From Marinococcus halotolerans DSM 16375 (GTDB lineage: Bacteria > Bacillota > Bacilli > Bacillales > Marinococcaceae), in the NCBI RefSeq assembly GCF_000420725.1, contig NZ_ATVM01000010.1:40720-104719 (forward strand): DNA of 64,000 nucleotides. The letters run 5' to 3'. The position numbers were made by a program, and so were the translations under genes. Below, one piece after another: positions 43,460 through 51,934 of the stretch (the stretch's first letter is position 1; each line of letters begins with the position of its first letter). Under the pieces are notes generated by a model. The model was not told where the DNA came from. It did no database searches and saw nothing but the letters and a program-made list of their open reading frames with translations.

Positions 43460-44149
43460 ATGCGTTTAGGCATTATTGGAGCAATGGAAGAAGAAGTGGA
43501 ATATCTAAAAAGCTTAATGAAAAACGTCGAAGAAAAAGAAACCGGGGGCTGCTTTTTTTCTTTCGGGCACTTAAACGGCCATGAAGTAATTCTTTTACAG
43601 TCGGGTATTGGAAAAGTAAATGCAGCTATCGCCACCTCGCTTTTAATCGGGCTGTATAAGCCCGAAGCTGTAATTAATACAGGATCAGCCGGAGGCTTTA
43701 ACCCGGACCTCTCTGTGGGCGATGTGGTGATATCCACAGAGGTGCGCTACAATGATGTGGACGCGACAGTATTCGGCTATGAATTCGGGCAGGTGCCAAA
43801 CATGCCGGCAGCTTACCCTGCAAGCCGTGAATGGATAAAAAAAGCAGAAGCCGCCGCTTTGCAGGTGGACTTGAATACGCGGACAGGCCTGATTTTGTCC
43901 GGGGATTCATTTATGAGTAAGACTGAGCAGGTGGACAGCTTAAAAGCTCATTTTGATGAGCCTCAGTGTGCGGAAATGGAAGCAGGAGCCATTGCCCAGG
44001 TATGCTACCGGTTTTCCTGCCCCTTTGTAGTTATCCGTTCACTCAGTGATATTGCAGGCAAAGAAGCAAAGCAGTCCTACGATGAGTTTTTAAAGCATGC
44101 TTCGAAACAATCGGCTGATATGGTGATTGCTCTTTTAGCACAGGCATAA
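43460..44149 (+). CDS. mtnN: 5'-methylthioadenosine/S-adenosylhomocysteine nucleosidase
   Basis: Cleaves adenine from MTA and SAH, by-products of SAM use and polyamine synthesis. Start MRLGIIGAMEEEVEYL, GIGKVNAA, INTGSAGG, the specificity stretch CAEMEAGAIAQVCY and catalytic Asp in SLSDIAG. 229 residues. ATG 43460 after AAAGGTGGG. Stand-alone here, without the yrrT-mccAB genes of B. subtilis. Confidence 0.96.
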   Translation: MRLGIIGAMEEEVEYLKSLMKNVEEKETGGCFFSFGHLNGHEVILLQSGIGKVNAAIATSLLIGLYKPEAVINTGSAGGFNPDLSVGDVVISTEVRYNDVDATVFGYEFGQVPNMPAAYPASREWIKKAEAAALQVDLNTRTGLILSGDSFMSKTEQVDSLKAHFDEPQCAEMEAGAIAQVCYRFSCPFVVIRSLSDIAGKEAKQSYDEFLKHASKQSADMVIALLAQA

Positions 44150-44176
44150 GTCTGTCTTTGATCGAGGAGGCGTCCG

Positions 44177-44794
44177 TTAACGAAGAAGAGAGACGGTATG
44201 GCGGATAATTTGTGCCGTCAGCCCCCAAATAACAACATCCTGGTAGTGATAAACAAACTGCGGCAGCGTGGTAGTGTTTGTGCGGTACGTTTCTTCATTT
44301 GGTATTAAGGAAGTAGGAAAAGTGTCCGAAAAACGCATACCCATGTAAACATTATGCTTTTCGGGTTCGTGCTTTAAAAAGAAATCAAGCGGCACGGTGA
44401 ACAGTTCATCCACCTCCGAGGTATTAGGGGAAAAGTCACCCGCGTAATCAACTTCTCCAATGTAGGGGTAAACTATTCGTTGAAATGGCTGAACGACCAC
44501 GTCCAACGCTCCCCATACATCGATCGCATGAGAGGGGATACCGGTTTCTTCTTCGAATTCGCGGAGGCCGGCGGCAAGAGGAGTAGGGTCGGAGGCATCG
44601 ATTTTCCCGCCCGGAAAACATATTTCCCCCGGCTGGGACTGCAGCGACCATGCTCTGCGCTCAAACATTATATGATATTCATCGTGCAGTTGAAGCAGGG
44701 GTACTACTACCGCTGCTTTTCGCATATGCTCTTCGCCCATTATAGCGGCAGAACGGGTGCGAATTCTATTTTTCCAATAGCGGGCATTGTCCAT
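44177..44794 (-). CDS. NUDIX hydrolase, CoA pyrophosphatase type
   Basis: Splits a pyrophosphate bond in CoA-like substrates (family inference). The NUDIX box reads GLREFEEETGI preceded by CFPGGKIDASDPTPL, and the LLQLHDEYHIMFERRAWSLQSQPGEICFPGG context (quoted in part: SLQSQPGEICFPGG) is the UPF0035 signature of the NudL/YeaB group. 205 residues from ATG 44794, which has AGGAGGA on the minus strand; a longer frame begins at 44818. Convergent with mtnN. Confidence 0.88.
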   Translation of the reverse strand: MDNARYWKNRIRTRSAAIMGEEHMRKAAVVVPLLQLHDEYHIMFERRAWSLQSQPGEICFPGGKIDASDPTPLAAGLREFEEETGIPSHAIDVWGALDVVVQPFQRIVYPYIGEVDYAGDFSPNTSEVDELFTVPLDFFLKHEPEKHNVYMGMRFSDTFPTSLIPNEETYRTNTTTLPQFVYHYQDVVIWGLTAQIIRHTVSLLR

Positions 44795-44882
44795 AGTATC
44801 CTCCTTCTGGGGTATCATTGTTTTTCCTTCCCCCTAATGTGGTATATATATTTACAGGCACTATATTACAGGAGGGATAAAG

Positions 44883-45080
44883 ATGTCAGAATCAGAACGT
44901 CTTAAAAATAAAGTAAAAAAAGAAAAAAAACAGGAACCGGATAAAAAGCCTGGAAATGAAGAGCCACCTGCGAGTAAGGAAGATCCAATTCCATTGGCAG
45001 ATATGAAATACGAAGAAGAAGAAAACAGGAAAAAATATCATACGAAGAAACGCTCTGGCAGTGAAGACAAAGACGACTGA
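44883..45080 (+). CDS. Small, highly charged hypothetical protein
   Basis: 65 residues, nearly all Lys, Glu, Asp and Pro (LKNKVKKEKKQEPDKKPGNEE), with no hydrophobic core, so probably disordered and cytosolic. Not recognised. A good AGGAGG ribosome site before ATG and a following terminator support it as real. Confidence 0.65.
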   Translation: MSESERLKNKVKKEKKQEPDKKPGNEEPPASKEDPIPLADMKYEEEENRKKYHTKKRSGSEDKDD

Positions 45081-45102
45081 CGCTGGCCGGTGTGTAAATG
45101 AA

Positions 45103-45135
45103 ATCCCGCTTCTCTACTGAAGCGGGATCATTTTA
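45103..45135. terminator. Terminator between the small charged gene and the S9 peptidase
   Basis: A ten-bp stem ATCCCGCTTC/GAAGCGGGAT (45103-45112 with 45119-45128) is followed by CATTTTA. Both strands are T-rich beyond it. Confidence 0.75.
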
Positions 45136-45163
45136 TGCTGGGCGGCACTGAAAGCTTAAAATA

Positions 45164-47152
45164 TTATTTTTCAATATAATGGTGAAACCAGTCGATCATA
45201 TGACCCAGCCGTTCGATCCGCAGAGCGGGAGGGCCGGAGCGGCTTAGTTCGTGATTGGCTCCCGGGAAACGGAGAAAGGAGACCGTTTTGTTCAGGTATT
45301 TCATGTTAATAAACAGCTGTTCCGCCTGTTCAATCGGACAGCGGTAATCGTTTTCGCTGTGCATAATCAGTAACGGCGTATGAATATCTTTAACGTAGCG
45401 GAGAGGAGAATGGTGCCACAGCTTTTCCGGATCCTGATGGAGCGGTACACCGATTTCCCAGTCTGTAAAGAAAAAGCCGATATCACTCACCCCGTAAAAG
45501 CTGAGCCAGTTTGAAATGGAGCGCTGGGTAACGGCTGCTTTAAAGCGGCCGGTGTGACTGATCATCCAGTTTGTCATGAAACCGCCATAGCTTCCCCCGG
45601 TTACTCCGAGCCGATTGCGGTCGATAAACTCATAGCTGTCCACTGCATAGTCCAGAATCGCGAGCAGATCTTCGAAATCCTTGCCGCCATAATCCCTTCG
45701 GCAGGCGTCGGCGAAAGCCTGGCCGTAGCCATGGCTTCCCCGTGGATTGCTGAACAGGACACCGTAGCCCTCCGCAGCGAGCAGCTGAAACTCGTGAAAG
45801 AACGTGTGGCCGTACATAGCGTGAGGGCCTCCGTGGATTTCCAGAATCAGCGGGAAGGTCTGTCCTTCTTCGTAATTAACAGGATACATAATCCATCCGT
45901 GAACGTCCCAGTGGTCGCCCGTACGGACGGAAAGGGTTTCGGGCAGGGAAAGATCAACCTCTTTCAAAAAGCTGGCGTTTACGTCTGTGAGCCGGACACG
46001 GCGTTTATCCTCAAGTCGCCGGCTGTAGAAATCACCCGGGTTGGAAGGGTCACTGATGCCAAGAACAAACTGCTCATTTTTCGGATGAAAAGAGAACGAA
46101 AAGACGTGATTGTCTTCATCATGAACCGCGGTAATTTCATTATGCATATCCATCTGGTACAAGCCGACTTTTCCGTTTTCGCTCGCCAAAAAGTAAATAT
46201 GCTCCTGATCGCTCGACCATACTGGTTTATCAGAGGTATGACCGGTTCTGATATCACCGATCATGTAGTCACCTATTTGGACGTCCCACTTTAATGTCAT
46301 TCCTTTTCGTTCTTTTGTTAATGGGTTGATCAGCCAGATTTGATTAATCGTGGCGCTTTTATATTCCAATTCGTGACCAGTGCATGCTATCCAGGAGCCG
46401 TCGGGCGACCAGCTGGCATTAGCAAACGTCCCGGCTGAGTCCGTTAGTTTGGAAATTTCTTTTGTTTCAATGTTAAGCGTATACAAATCCTGCACCGGAG
46501 AAATGTCTTCATCGCTGTTTCTGTTTGCTGTAAATACAATAAACTGGCTATCAGGGGACCAGTCAGGAGAGTGGTGATCATAGCTGCCGTTAGTGAGCAC
46601 GGAAGTATCCTCCCGGTCAAATCGAAACAAACCAATGTGTGCGCGTCTGCCATGATGAAAGCCCCGGCTGTCTGATTTATAACGAAGGCGGTCAATTTTC
46701 ACAGCAGAAGGAGAATTGTTCGAAGAGCCCTCCTCCGTGGTAAATATGTCTTCTTCAGGAGCCTTTTCTGTTTCAAAAAGCAGTTTCTGGCTGTCCGGCG
46801 ACCATACTGGATTGGAGGCGCCGTGTTTAACAAAAGTAATCTGCTTTGGTTCTCCTCCTGAAGTGCTCATTACCCAAATTTGGTTAAGGCCCGAGCGGTC
46901 AGACACAAAAGCAAGGCTGGATCCGTCCGGGGACCACCGCGGCGAAACATTTGTATAAGACCCAAACGTCCACTGAACAGGAACATCGTCTGTTAAGTAT
47001 TGTGTGTATATATTTGAATAGTAGCTGTTTGTATCACTCTGAATAGATTTTTGTACAAACGCGTACCGCTCGCCATCTGAAGAGAGGCGGGCATCATCCA
47101 CGACGTGAATACGTTCTAAATCTTCTGCGGTTAAAGGTCTTTTCATAGACAA
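45164..47152 (-). CDS. S9 family peptidase (acylaminoacyl/dipeptidyl-peptidase-like, YuxL type)
   Basis: Cytosolic serine peptidase with an N-terminal TolB-like beta propeller (repeated WSPDG/WSPDS blades) and a C-terminal alpha/beta hydrolase. Catalytic triad by eye: Ser521 in GGSYGGF, Asp602 in SENDYRCP, His634 in GANHEL. It probably trims oligopeptides or N-blocked peptides. I choose a TTG start at 47152, with GAGGAGG eight bases upstream on the minus strand; the ATG at 47146 is 14 bases from the site, and the frame extends to 47188 without one. 662 residues. Confidence 0.9.
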   Translation of the reverse strand: MSMKRPLTAEDLERIHVVDDARLSSDGERYAFVQKSIQSDTNSYYSNIYTQYLTDDVPVQWTFGSYTNVSPRWSPDGSSLAFVSDRSGLNQIWVMSTSGGEPKQITFVKHGASNPVWSPDSQKLLFETEKAPEEDIFTTEEGSSNNSPSAVKIDRLRYKSDSRGFHHGRRAHIGLFRFDREDTSVLTNGSYDHHSPDWSPDSQFIVFTANRNSDEDISPVQDLYTLNIETKEISKLTDSAGTFANASWSPDGSWIACTGHELEYKSATINQIWLINPLTKERKGMTLKWDVQIGDYMIGDIRTGHTSDKPVWSSDQEHIYFLASENGKVGLYQMDMHNEITAVHDEDNHVFSFSFHPKNEQFVLGISDPSNPGDFYSRRLEDKRRVRLTDVNASFLKEVDLSLPETLSVRTGDHWDVHGWIMYPVNYEEGQTFPLILEIHGGPHAMYGHTFFHEFQLLAAEGYGVLFSNPRGSHGYGQAFADACRRDYGGKDFEDLLAILDYAVDSYEFIDRNRLGVTGGSYGGFMTNWMISHTGRFKAAVTQRSISNWLSFYGVSDIGFFFTDWEIGVPLHQDPEKLWHHSPLRYVKDIHTPLLIMHSENDYRCPIEQAEQLFINMKYLNKTVSFLRFPGANHELSRSGPPALRIERLGHMIDWFHHYIEK

Positions 47153-47364
47153 GGTAATATCCTCCTCGTAGTATACCTGTGAGTCCATTCATTATGGAAA
47201 GGTTTCACGTATGTGGGGTGCTTTTTTAGTATAGTAAAACGTTTCGTAAAAAACAATCAAACTGCAGGAATGAAAGCTTCAGGAAAAAAAGAGTGGAAGA
47301 ACATCTGACATACATAATGAAACCCCGGCAGTAACTATGTACACTAATAAATAACAGGAGGCAG

Positions 47365-47463
47365 ATGCTTCGTTCCAACATTTACATTGTTGCCTTTCGC
47401 AGGAACAATCGAAATGGATCAGCCGGCATGGCTTTTCATTTTGGAGCAAGTCATTTCCTGTAA
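47365..47463 (+). CDS. Candidate small protein, 32 aa
   Basis: A short frame opening MLRSNIYIVAFRRNNR has AGGAGG three bases before its ATG and lies upstream of a perfect plus-strand terminator. Composition (Asn, Arg, Gly, Phe) is not diagnostic. Another overlapping frame holds an 18-residue ORF, MDQPAWLFILEQVISCKP. Neither is recognised. The stretch 47200-47590 contains nothing else I can name. Confidence 0.25.
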   Translation: MLRSNIYIVAFRRNNRNGSAGMAFHFGASHFL

Positions 47464-47512
47464 GCCGTGAATAACAGGCTCTCCTTTAGGCATCACTCTC
47501 TCTCCCTTTGAA

Positions 47513-47546
47513 GCTGCAGGCATAGGCGCCTGCAGCCTTTTTTTGT
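47513..47546 (+). terminator. Strong plus-strand terminator without a recognised gene
   Basis: A perfect nine-bp stem GCTGCAGGC/GCCTGCAGC (47513-47521 with 47528-47536) is followed by C and TTTTTTT. On the minus strand there is no T-run, so it serves a plus-strand transcript. Confidence 0.85.
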
Positions 47547-47573
47547 CCAGGGGGGTGCAGGAGAATACAGATG

Positions 47574-47602
47574 AAAAAACGCAGAGTAATTCCTACTCTG
47601 CG
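47574..47602 (-). terminator. Terminator after the HesB-like gene
   Basis: The stem CGCAGAGTA/TACTCTGCG (47580-47602) includes the gene's stop region; six A's at 47574-47579 give the T-run on the minus strand. Confidence 0.85.
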
Positions 47603-47898
47603 TCACTGCTTTCATTGTATTCAAATATAATCGTGTTGTGTTTCCGGCTGAAGCTGACGTGCAGATTGTGCGCGCGCAAATACCAGCTGTCTGCGTCTTC
47701 CACAAAAAAGGTAAGGCCTTCTTCCTCTGTCGTTACTGCCGGTTTCTCCGGTCTATCGAGAGCAATACCCATAGAAAATCCGGGATAGAGCTGCGGAGAG
47801 CCGCCGTACCGGACATAGAATCTTACAGAATCGCCACTTTCAACATTTAGTTCTTCTTTCATCCATTTAACCGCGGGACGGGTGATTGTTATATCCAT
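47593..47898 (-). CDS. HesB-like (IscA-fold) protein without cysteines, YneR type
   Basis: 101 residues with the HesB/IscA fold pattern (ITRPAVKWMKEELNVESGDSVRFYVRYGG, here only VRFYVRYGG is diagnostic; then GFSMGIALDRPEKPAV and GLTFFVEDAD). The three Fe-S cysteines of IscA are absent, as in Bacillus YneR/YfhF-like proteins, so it is unlikely to hold a cluster in the usual way. Function unknown. ATG 47898 with AAGGAG seven bases upstream; an in-frame TTG at 47904 is too close to the site. Confidence 0.8.
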   Translation of the reverse strand: MDITITRPAVKWMKEELNVESGDSVRFYVRYGGSPQLYPGFSMGIALDRPEKPAVTTEEEGLTFFVEDADSWYLRAHNLHVSFSRKHNTIIFEYNESSDAE

Positions 47899-47973
47899 AA
47901 GCAAGCTCCTTCAAAGAATGATATAGAATTGTTCCCTTATTCGCACTGGAAGAAACACCAAAGAACCTCAAGA

Positions 47974-48008
47974 AAAAACAGCCCTTCTGCTTCAGAAAGG
48001 CTGTTTTT
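47974..48008. terminator. Terminator after hup, usable from both strands
   Basis: AAAACAGCC...GGCTGTTTT with an inner CTTCT/AGAA pairing (47976-48006) has A- and T-runs on the two sides. Confidence 0.87.
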
Positions 48009-48020
48009 AAAATATTTATG

Positions 48021-48293
48021 TTAGTTTACAGCGTCTTTTAGCTGCTTGCCTGGGCGAAACGCAGGGTTTTTCGTGGAAGGAATCTTAATTTCCGCGCCTG
48101 TTTGTGGGTTACGCCCTTTGCGTGCAGCACGCTCGCGTACTTCAAAGCTTCCAAATCCAACTAACTGGATTTTGTCGCCTTTTTTCAAAGTTTCTGTAAT
48201 GCTGTCAAATACAGCGTCTACAGCTTTGGAAGCGTCTTTTTTCGAAAGCTCAGCCTGGTCTGAAACTGCGTTGATTAAATCCGTCTTGTTCAT
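48021..48293 (-). CDS. hup: HU DNA-binding protein
   Basis: Histone-like nucleoid protein, 90 residues. Typical start [43 protein letters not shown], and the DNA-binding arm tip with [18 protein letters not shown] 48293 with AAAGGGAG seven bases upstream. It is a single gene with its own promoter and terminator. Confidence 0.96.
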   Translation of the reverse strand: MNKTDLINAVSDQAELSKKDASKAVDAVFDSITETLKKGDKIQLVGFGSFEVRERAARKGRNPQTGAEIKIPSTKNPAFRPGKQLKDAVN

Positions 48294-48339
48294 GAAAATA
48301 CTCCCTTTCATTCCATAAATTTAGAGTCTTTCATACCAA

Positions 48340-48368
48340 ATTAACTCATGAAAAGCCCGGTATGTCAA
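48340..48368 (-). promoter_or_regulatory. Promoter of hup
   Basis: On the minus strand, TTGACA (48363-48368) and GTTAAT (48340-48345) are separated by 17 bp, about 47 bp before the ATG. Confidence 0.6.
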
Positions 48369-48525
48369 CCCTTCCATTTATTTTTGTAGGTTTCTAAGAA
48401 GAAAAGCCAGGAATAAAGCAAATATATTTTAAAAATACTTACATTATTCTGGTTTTTTTCTTAAACCCTATCATAACAAGGGTTTGATAAGAATTCCAGT
48501 ATTTATGAGAAAAAGATTGAATATC

Positions 48526-48559
48526 AAAAAGCTGGACCAGATAGACGGTCCAGCTTTTT
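48526..48559 (-). terminator. Terminator of the mrp operon
   Basis: AAAAAGCTGGACC/GGTCCAGCTTTTT (48526-48559) forms a near-perfect stem with A/T ends, directly after the mrpG stop on the minus strand. Confidence 0.9.
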
Positions 48560-48560
48560 C

Positions 48561-48944
48561 TTAATAATTGTTATCGGTTTTTTCTTCGTTGGAGGCCCGG
48601 TTTTCTTCTCTTGACCGGCTGAGAGCGTCCTGCGAGCTTCTTTCAGCGAGCGGAACGCCGGCATTATAAGCTGCCCTTGCGATCAAGTGGCCCCCGACAG
48701 GTGCCGTCACAAATACAAACACAAGGGTCAGCACGAAGCGGAGGCTGAAGGTCTGGGTGTGGACCATGAAAAACAAAAAGGCGCCGAGCACCACGCACAG
48801 TACTCCTAAAGTAGCCGCCTTCGTAGCAGCGTGTGACCGTGTGAAAATATCCGGAAGACGGAGGAGACCGACAGCGCTTATGATGCTGAAGGCTGCTCCA
48901 ACCAGGGCAAGCAGTGCTACAATCCAGTCAACGATCTCGGTCAT
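48561..48944 (-). CDS. mrpG: Na+/H+ antiporter subunit G
   Basis: Last gene of the mrp operon. Three membrane helices, with the family stretch IISAVGLLRLPDIFTRSHAATKAATLGV and a C-terminal VTAPVGGHLIARAAY, then a 40-residue charged tail longer than usual. ATG 48944 (MTEIVDW) matches the family; GTG 48959 and TTG 48950 are alternatives. It overlaps mrpF by 17 bases, so start choice depends on coupling rather than on a ribosome site. 127 residues. Confidence 0.93.
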   Translation of the reverse strand: MTEIVDWIVALLALVGAAFSIISAVGLLRLPDIFTRSHAATKAATLGVLCVVLGAFLFFMVHTQTFSLRFVLTLVFVFVTAPVGGHLIARAAYNAGVPLAERSSQDALSRSREENRASNEEKTDNNY

Positions 48945-49215
48945 GCTCAATGACAACACCCTTTTCGATATATTTAGCGAAGGCTACGGTGCCGATGAAG
49001 GCCAGGATTGCAAGCAGCAGCATAACTTCAATGAACGCGCTCGTATTCAAAATAATGCAGAATAGAGCCGTTACACTAATCAACTGGATGCCAATAACGT
49101 CGAGAGCAATGACACGGTCCGGCATCGACGGGCCTTTAAATACCCGGTACAGCGTGAGCAGGATGGATATCGAAACAAGCGTTGCGGCTGTGATGTAAAT
49201 TGCATTTAATACCAT
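48928..49215 (-). CDS. mrpF: Na+/H+ antiporter subunit F
   Basis: 95-residue, three-helix subunit of the Mrp complex. Family segment LYRVFKGPSMPDRVIALDVIGIQLI is clear. It overlaps mrpE by one base and mrpG by 17 bases. It is needed for assembly of the hetero-oligomeric antiporter in the membrane. Confidence 0.95.
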   Translation of the reverse strand: MVLNAIYITAATLVSISILLTLYRVFKGPSMPDRVIALDVIGIQLISVTALFCIILNTSAFIEVMLLLAILAFIGTVAFAKYIEKGVVIEHDRDR

Positions 49216-49691
49216 TATCTGCTGACCTCCCTAATCGCTTTTTCGAACGTATTGCGGATTTCCTTTTCAGCCGCTTCCACACTCTGCAGGTCCATCGCAT
49301 GGATAAACAGCGAGCGGTTGTCCGGAGCAACTTCTACTACCAGGGTCCCCGGTGTAAGAGTGATTAAAAGCGAAAGCAGCGTGACTTCCCATTCTTTTTC
49401 AAGAGTAGTTTCCATTTCAAAGATACCTGGCCTGATGTTTAATTTAGGACTCAGGATCTGCTTAGCGACAGAGAAGCTGGACAGAATCAATTCTTTAAAA
49501 AAGATAAGCACCAGCACAAGGGCCGCATAGACCCGGTGAAAATAAAGTCTCTCCCGGAAAAAGCCCCTCATGAAATACAGGACGAGTAGGCCAAGGAAAA
49601 ACCCGCTGATAAAGGATGCAAACGACCAGGCATCATTAATGATCATCCAAAGCAGGGCCATGGCAAGATTGATCATAATCTGAAACGACAT
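49215..49691 (-). CDS. mrpE: Na+/H+ antiporter subunit E
   Basis: 158-residue membrane subunit: two or three N-terminal helices (NLAMALLWMIINDAWSFASFISGFFLGLLVL in part) and a cytoplasmic domain with LLSLLITLTPGTLVVEVAPD, the MNHE signature. Joined to mrpD and mrpF by one-base overlaps. Confidence 0.95.
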   Translation of the reverse strand: MSFQIMINLAMALLWMIINDAWSFASFISGFFLGLLVLYFMRGFFRERLYFHRVYAALVLVLIFFKELILSSFSVAKQILSPKLNIRPGIFEMETTLEKEWEVTLLSLLITLTPGTLVVEVAPDNRSLFIHAMDLQSVEAAEKEIRNTFEKAIREVSR

Positions 49692-51178
49692 TATGAATTC
49701 CCCCCTAACACAGCTTCAACATAGGCACGGGGATTGATCAGCGTTTCTGCTGCGCTTTCCACAAAAGGATACATGATTTCGGCACCAAAGCCCATGAATG
49801 CAGACAGCGCTACGAGAAATACGATGGGAGGCATCTGTGCTTTAATACTGCCGTGCTGTTCTGCATGGGTAAGCATCGGTTCTCCCAAAAAACCCTGCAG
49901 GAAAATACGTATTACGGAATACAGCACAAGCAGACTTGCAACCATCATGACGGCGACGACAATATAATGACCAGCTTCAGCACCGCCGACCACAAGCATC
50001 AGCTTGCCGGGAAAGCCGCCGAGGGGTGGGATACCGGCAAGAGCGAGGGCAGAAATGAAAAACATCCAGGTGAGAAGCGGGTGGTGCTTAATCATTCCGC
50101 CCATACCTGAGAGCTTACTGGTACCGGCTGCAGTAATCAGTGCCCCAATAATCAGAAACAGGGCTGCTTTAATGACAATATCATGCAGCAGGTAGTATAT
50201 GGCTCCCACAAACGCATCGCTGTTTAACGAAGCGACACCGAATAGGATAAAGCCAACAGCTACAATAACATTGTATACTAAAATTAATTTAACATCCCGG
50301 TAAGCAATTGCGCCGATAACACCAATAATCATTGTTACTGCTGAAAGGACGAGAAGAATGGTGTGTGTCACGGCCGTTTCCTCGTTAAAAATAACAGAGT
50401 AGGTTCTGAAAATGCTGTAGATGCCGACCTTGGTTAAAAGAGCAGCAAATATCGCCCCGATGGCTGTCGGAGGGACCGAGTATGATCCCGGCAGCCAGAA
50501 ATAAAGAGGGAATAAAGCCCCTTTCAGCCCAAACACGATTAAAAATAAAATGGCAATAACCGTAATGATCGGTTCAGAGCCTGCTTCACTGACCCGTTCA
50601 CTAAGCTGGGCCATGTTCAGCGTGCCGGTCACGGCGTACAGATAGGCAACACCGATAACGAAGAAAGCAGAAGAAACAACGTTTACAATAACGTAGTTAA
50701 ACGACTCCTTCAGCTGTGTTTTCGTGCCTCCGTGGCCGATCAGAGCGTAGGAGGCTAAAAGAAGAACCTCGAAACAGACAAACAGGTTGAAAATATCACC
50801 AGTCAGAAAAGCCCCGGACACCCCGGCGATTAAGAACTGGAAAAAGGAGTAGTAATAATATTTTTCCCGCTCGACTCCGATGGTGCTAAAGGAGAAATAG
50901 ATTATAGGCAGCGCTACAAGCGCCGTAGTCGTCGTCAAAAGTGTAGCCAGTGAATCCCCTACAAATACAATCCCAAACGGTGCTTCCCAGCCTCCGAGCT
51001 CAAGAGTCATGATTCCATTGGACAATATGTACGTAAGTAAAAAGATATTGACGCCAATCAAAATCATGCTCGTAATAAATGCCCAGACGCGCTGGGCGGT
51101 GACATGCTTTGGAAAAAACAATGCTACGATCCCTGCGATGAGAGGGATAAGGACCGGAAGGATCAGCCAATTACTCAT
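49691..51178 (-). CDS. mrpD: Na+/H+ antiporter subunit D
   Basis: 495-residue proton-conducting subunit homologous to respiratory complex I NuoM/N. About 14 helices. Visible: the conserved Glu in the FNLFVCFEVLLLASYALIG helix and the lysine helix FGLKGALFPLYFWLPGSYSVPPTAIGA. It overlaps mrpC by eight bases. Confidence 0.96.
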   Translation of the reverse strand: MSNWLILPVLIPLIAGIVALFFPKHVTAQRVWAFITSMILIGVNIFLLTYILSNGIMTLELGGWEAPFGIVFVGDSLATLLTTTTALVALPIIYFSFSTIGVEREKYYYYSFFQFLIAGVSGAFLTGDIFNLFVCFEVLLLASYALIGHGGTKTQLKESFNYVIVNVVSSAFFVIGVAYLYAVTGTLNMAQLSERVSEAGSEPIITVIAILFLIVFGLKGALFPLYFWLPGSYSVPPTAIGAIFAALLTKVGIYSIFRTYSVIFNEETAVTHTILLVLSAVTMIIGVIGAIAYRDVKLILVYNVIVAVGFILFGVASLNSDAFVGAIYYLLHDIVIKAALFLIIGALITAAGTSKLSGMGGMIKHHPLLTWMFFISALALAGIPPLGGFPGKLMLVVGGAEAGHYIVVAVMMVASLLVLYSVIRIFLQGFLGEPMLTHAEQHGSIKAQMPPIVFLVALSAFMGFGAEIMYPFVESAAETLINPRAYVEAVLGGNS

Positions 51179-51512
51179 CAGTATCAGTTCCTCTCAGTTG
51201 GTCAGTCTCAGCCGCCCCGGTCACTTTGTACGTACGGTACCCTAAAACAAGAATAAAAGACGTTACTCCAAAGCTGATAACGATAGCTGTCAGTATCAGC
51301 GCCTGGGGAAGCGGATCTACATAAGTGTCGGCTTCAAGGCCAAGCAGCGGGGGGGCGCCCGTTTTCAGTCCCGCCATGGTCAAAAGCAGCAGATGGGCGC
51401 CGTGGCTTAAAACTGAGCTGCCAATAATAATGCGGATTAAATTTTTCGTCAGTATTAAATACAAACCGACAGTAAATAAGAAGCCGGCAAGGATAGACAT
51501 AATTATTTCCAC
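51171..51512 (-). CDS. mrpC: Na+/H+ antiporter subunit C
   Basis: 113 residues, three helices, homologous to NuoK. Signature LTKNLIRIIIGSSVLSHGAHLLLL and DPLPQALILTAIVISFG. GTG start at 51512 inside the mrpB stop. Confidence 0.95.
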   Translation of the reverse strand: MEIIMSILAGFLFTVGLYLILTKNLIRIIIGSSVLSHGAHLLLLTMAGLKTGAPPLLGLEADTYVDPLPQALILTAIVISFGVTSFILVLGYRTYKVTGAAETDQLRGTDTDE

Positions 51513-51934
51513 TAGTTATCCTCTCCGATCGTTTGAATAATAGTCATAGCCGTTCCGATAACGACCAGATAAACGCCTAAGTCGAAGGCAAGGGTGGTCG
51601 TCAGCTCCAGTTCACCCAGTACGGGGAAATGAAAATATCCGAAGGTCTGTGAAAGAAACGGTGCCGAGAAAAAGAACGAGCCTACGCCTGTACCAACAGC
51701 AAACACCAGCCCGATAGCCGTCATGATTTTGTAATCAATCGGCAGGGCCCGGCGGACGGTCTCCATATCAAAGGCGAGAAGGAGAAGAACTAAAGCAGCA
51801 CTTGTCATCAATCCCCCGATAAAGCCGCCTCCGGGCTCCTGGTGGCCGTTGAAAAAGATATAGACTGCAAACAGAAAGATGAGAAATGAAATGAATTTCG
51901 TTACTGTCTGCAGGATAATGTCGTTGTACTTCAT
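51512..51934 (-). CDS. mrpB: Na+/H+ antiporter subunit B
   Basis: 140 residues, four helices, MnhB domain: NGHQEPGGGFIGGLMTSAALVL is the hallmark glycine-rich loop. It overlaps mrpA by four bases. Confidence 0.95.
   Translation of the reverse strand: MKYNDIILQTVTKFISFLIFLFAVYIFFNGHQEPGGGFIGGLMTSAALVLLLLAFDMETVRRALPIDYKIMTAIGLVFAVGTGVGSFFFSAPFLSQTFGYFHFPVLGELELTTTLAFDLGVYLVVIGTAMTIIQTIGEDN

Noticed and set aside
45554..46294. 246-codon plus-strand frame inside the S9 peptidase gene
   Set aside because: Opposite strand of a well-supported peptidase with an intact catalytic triad; no independent signals.
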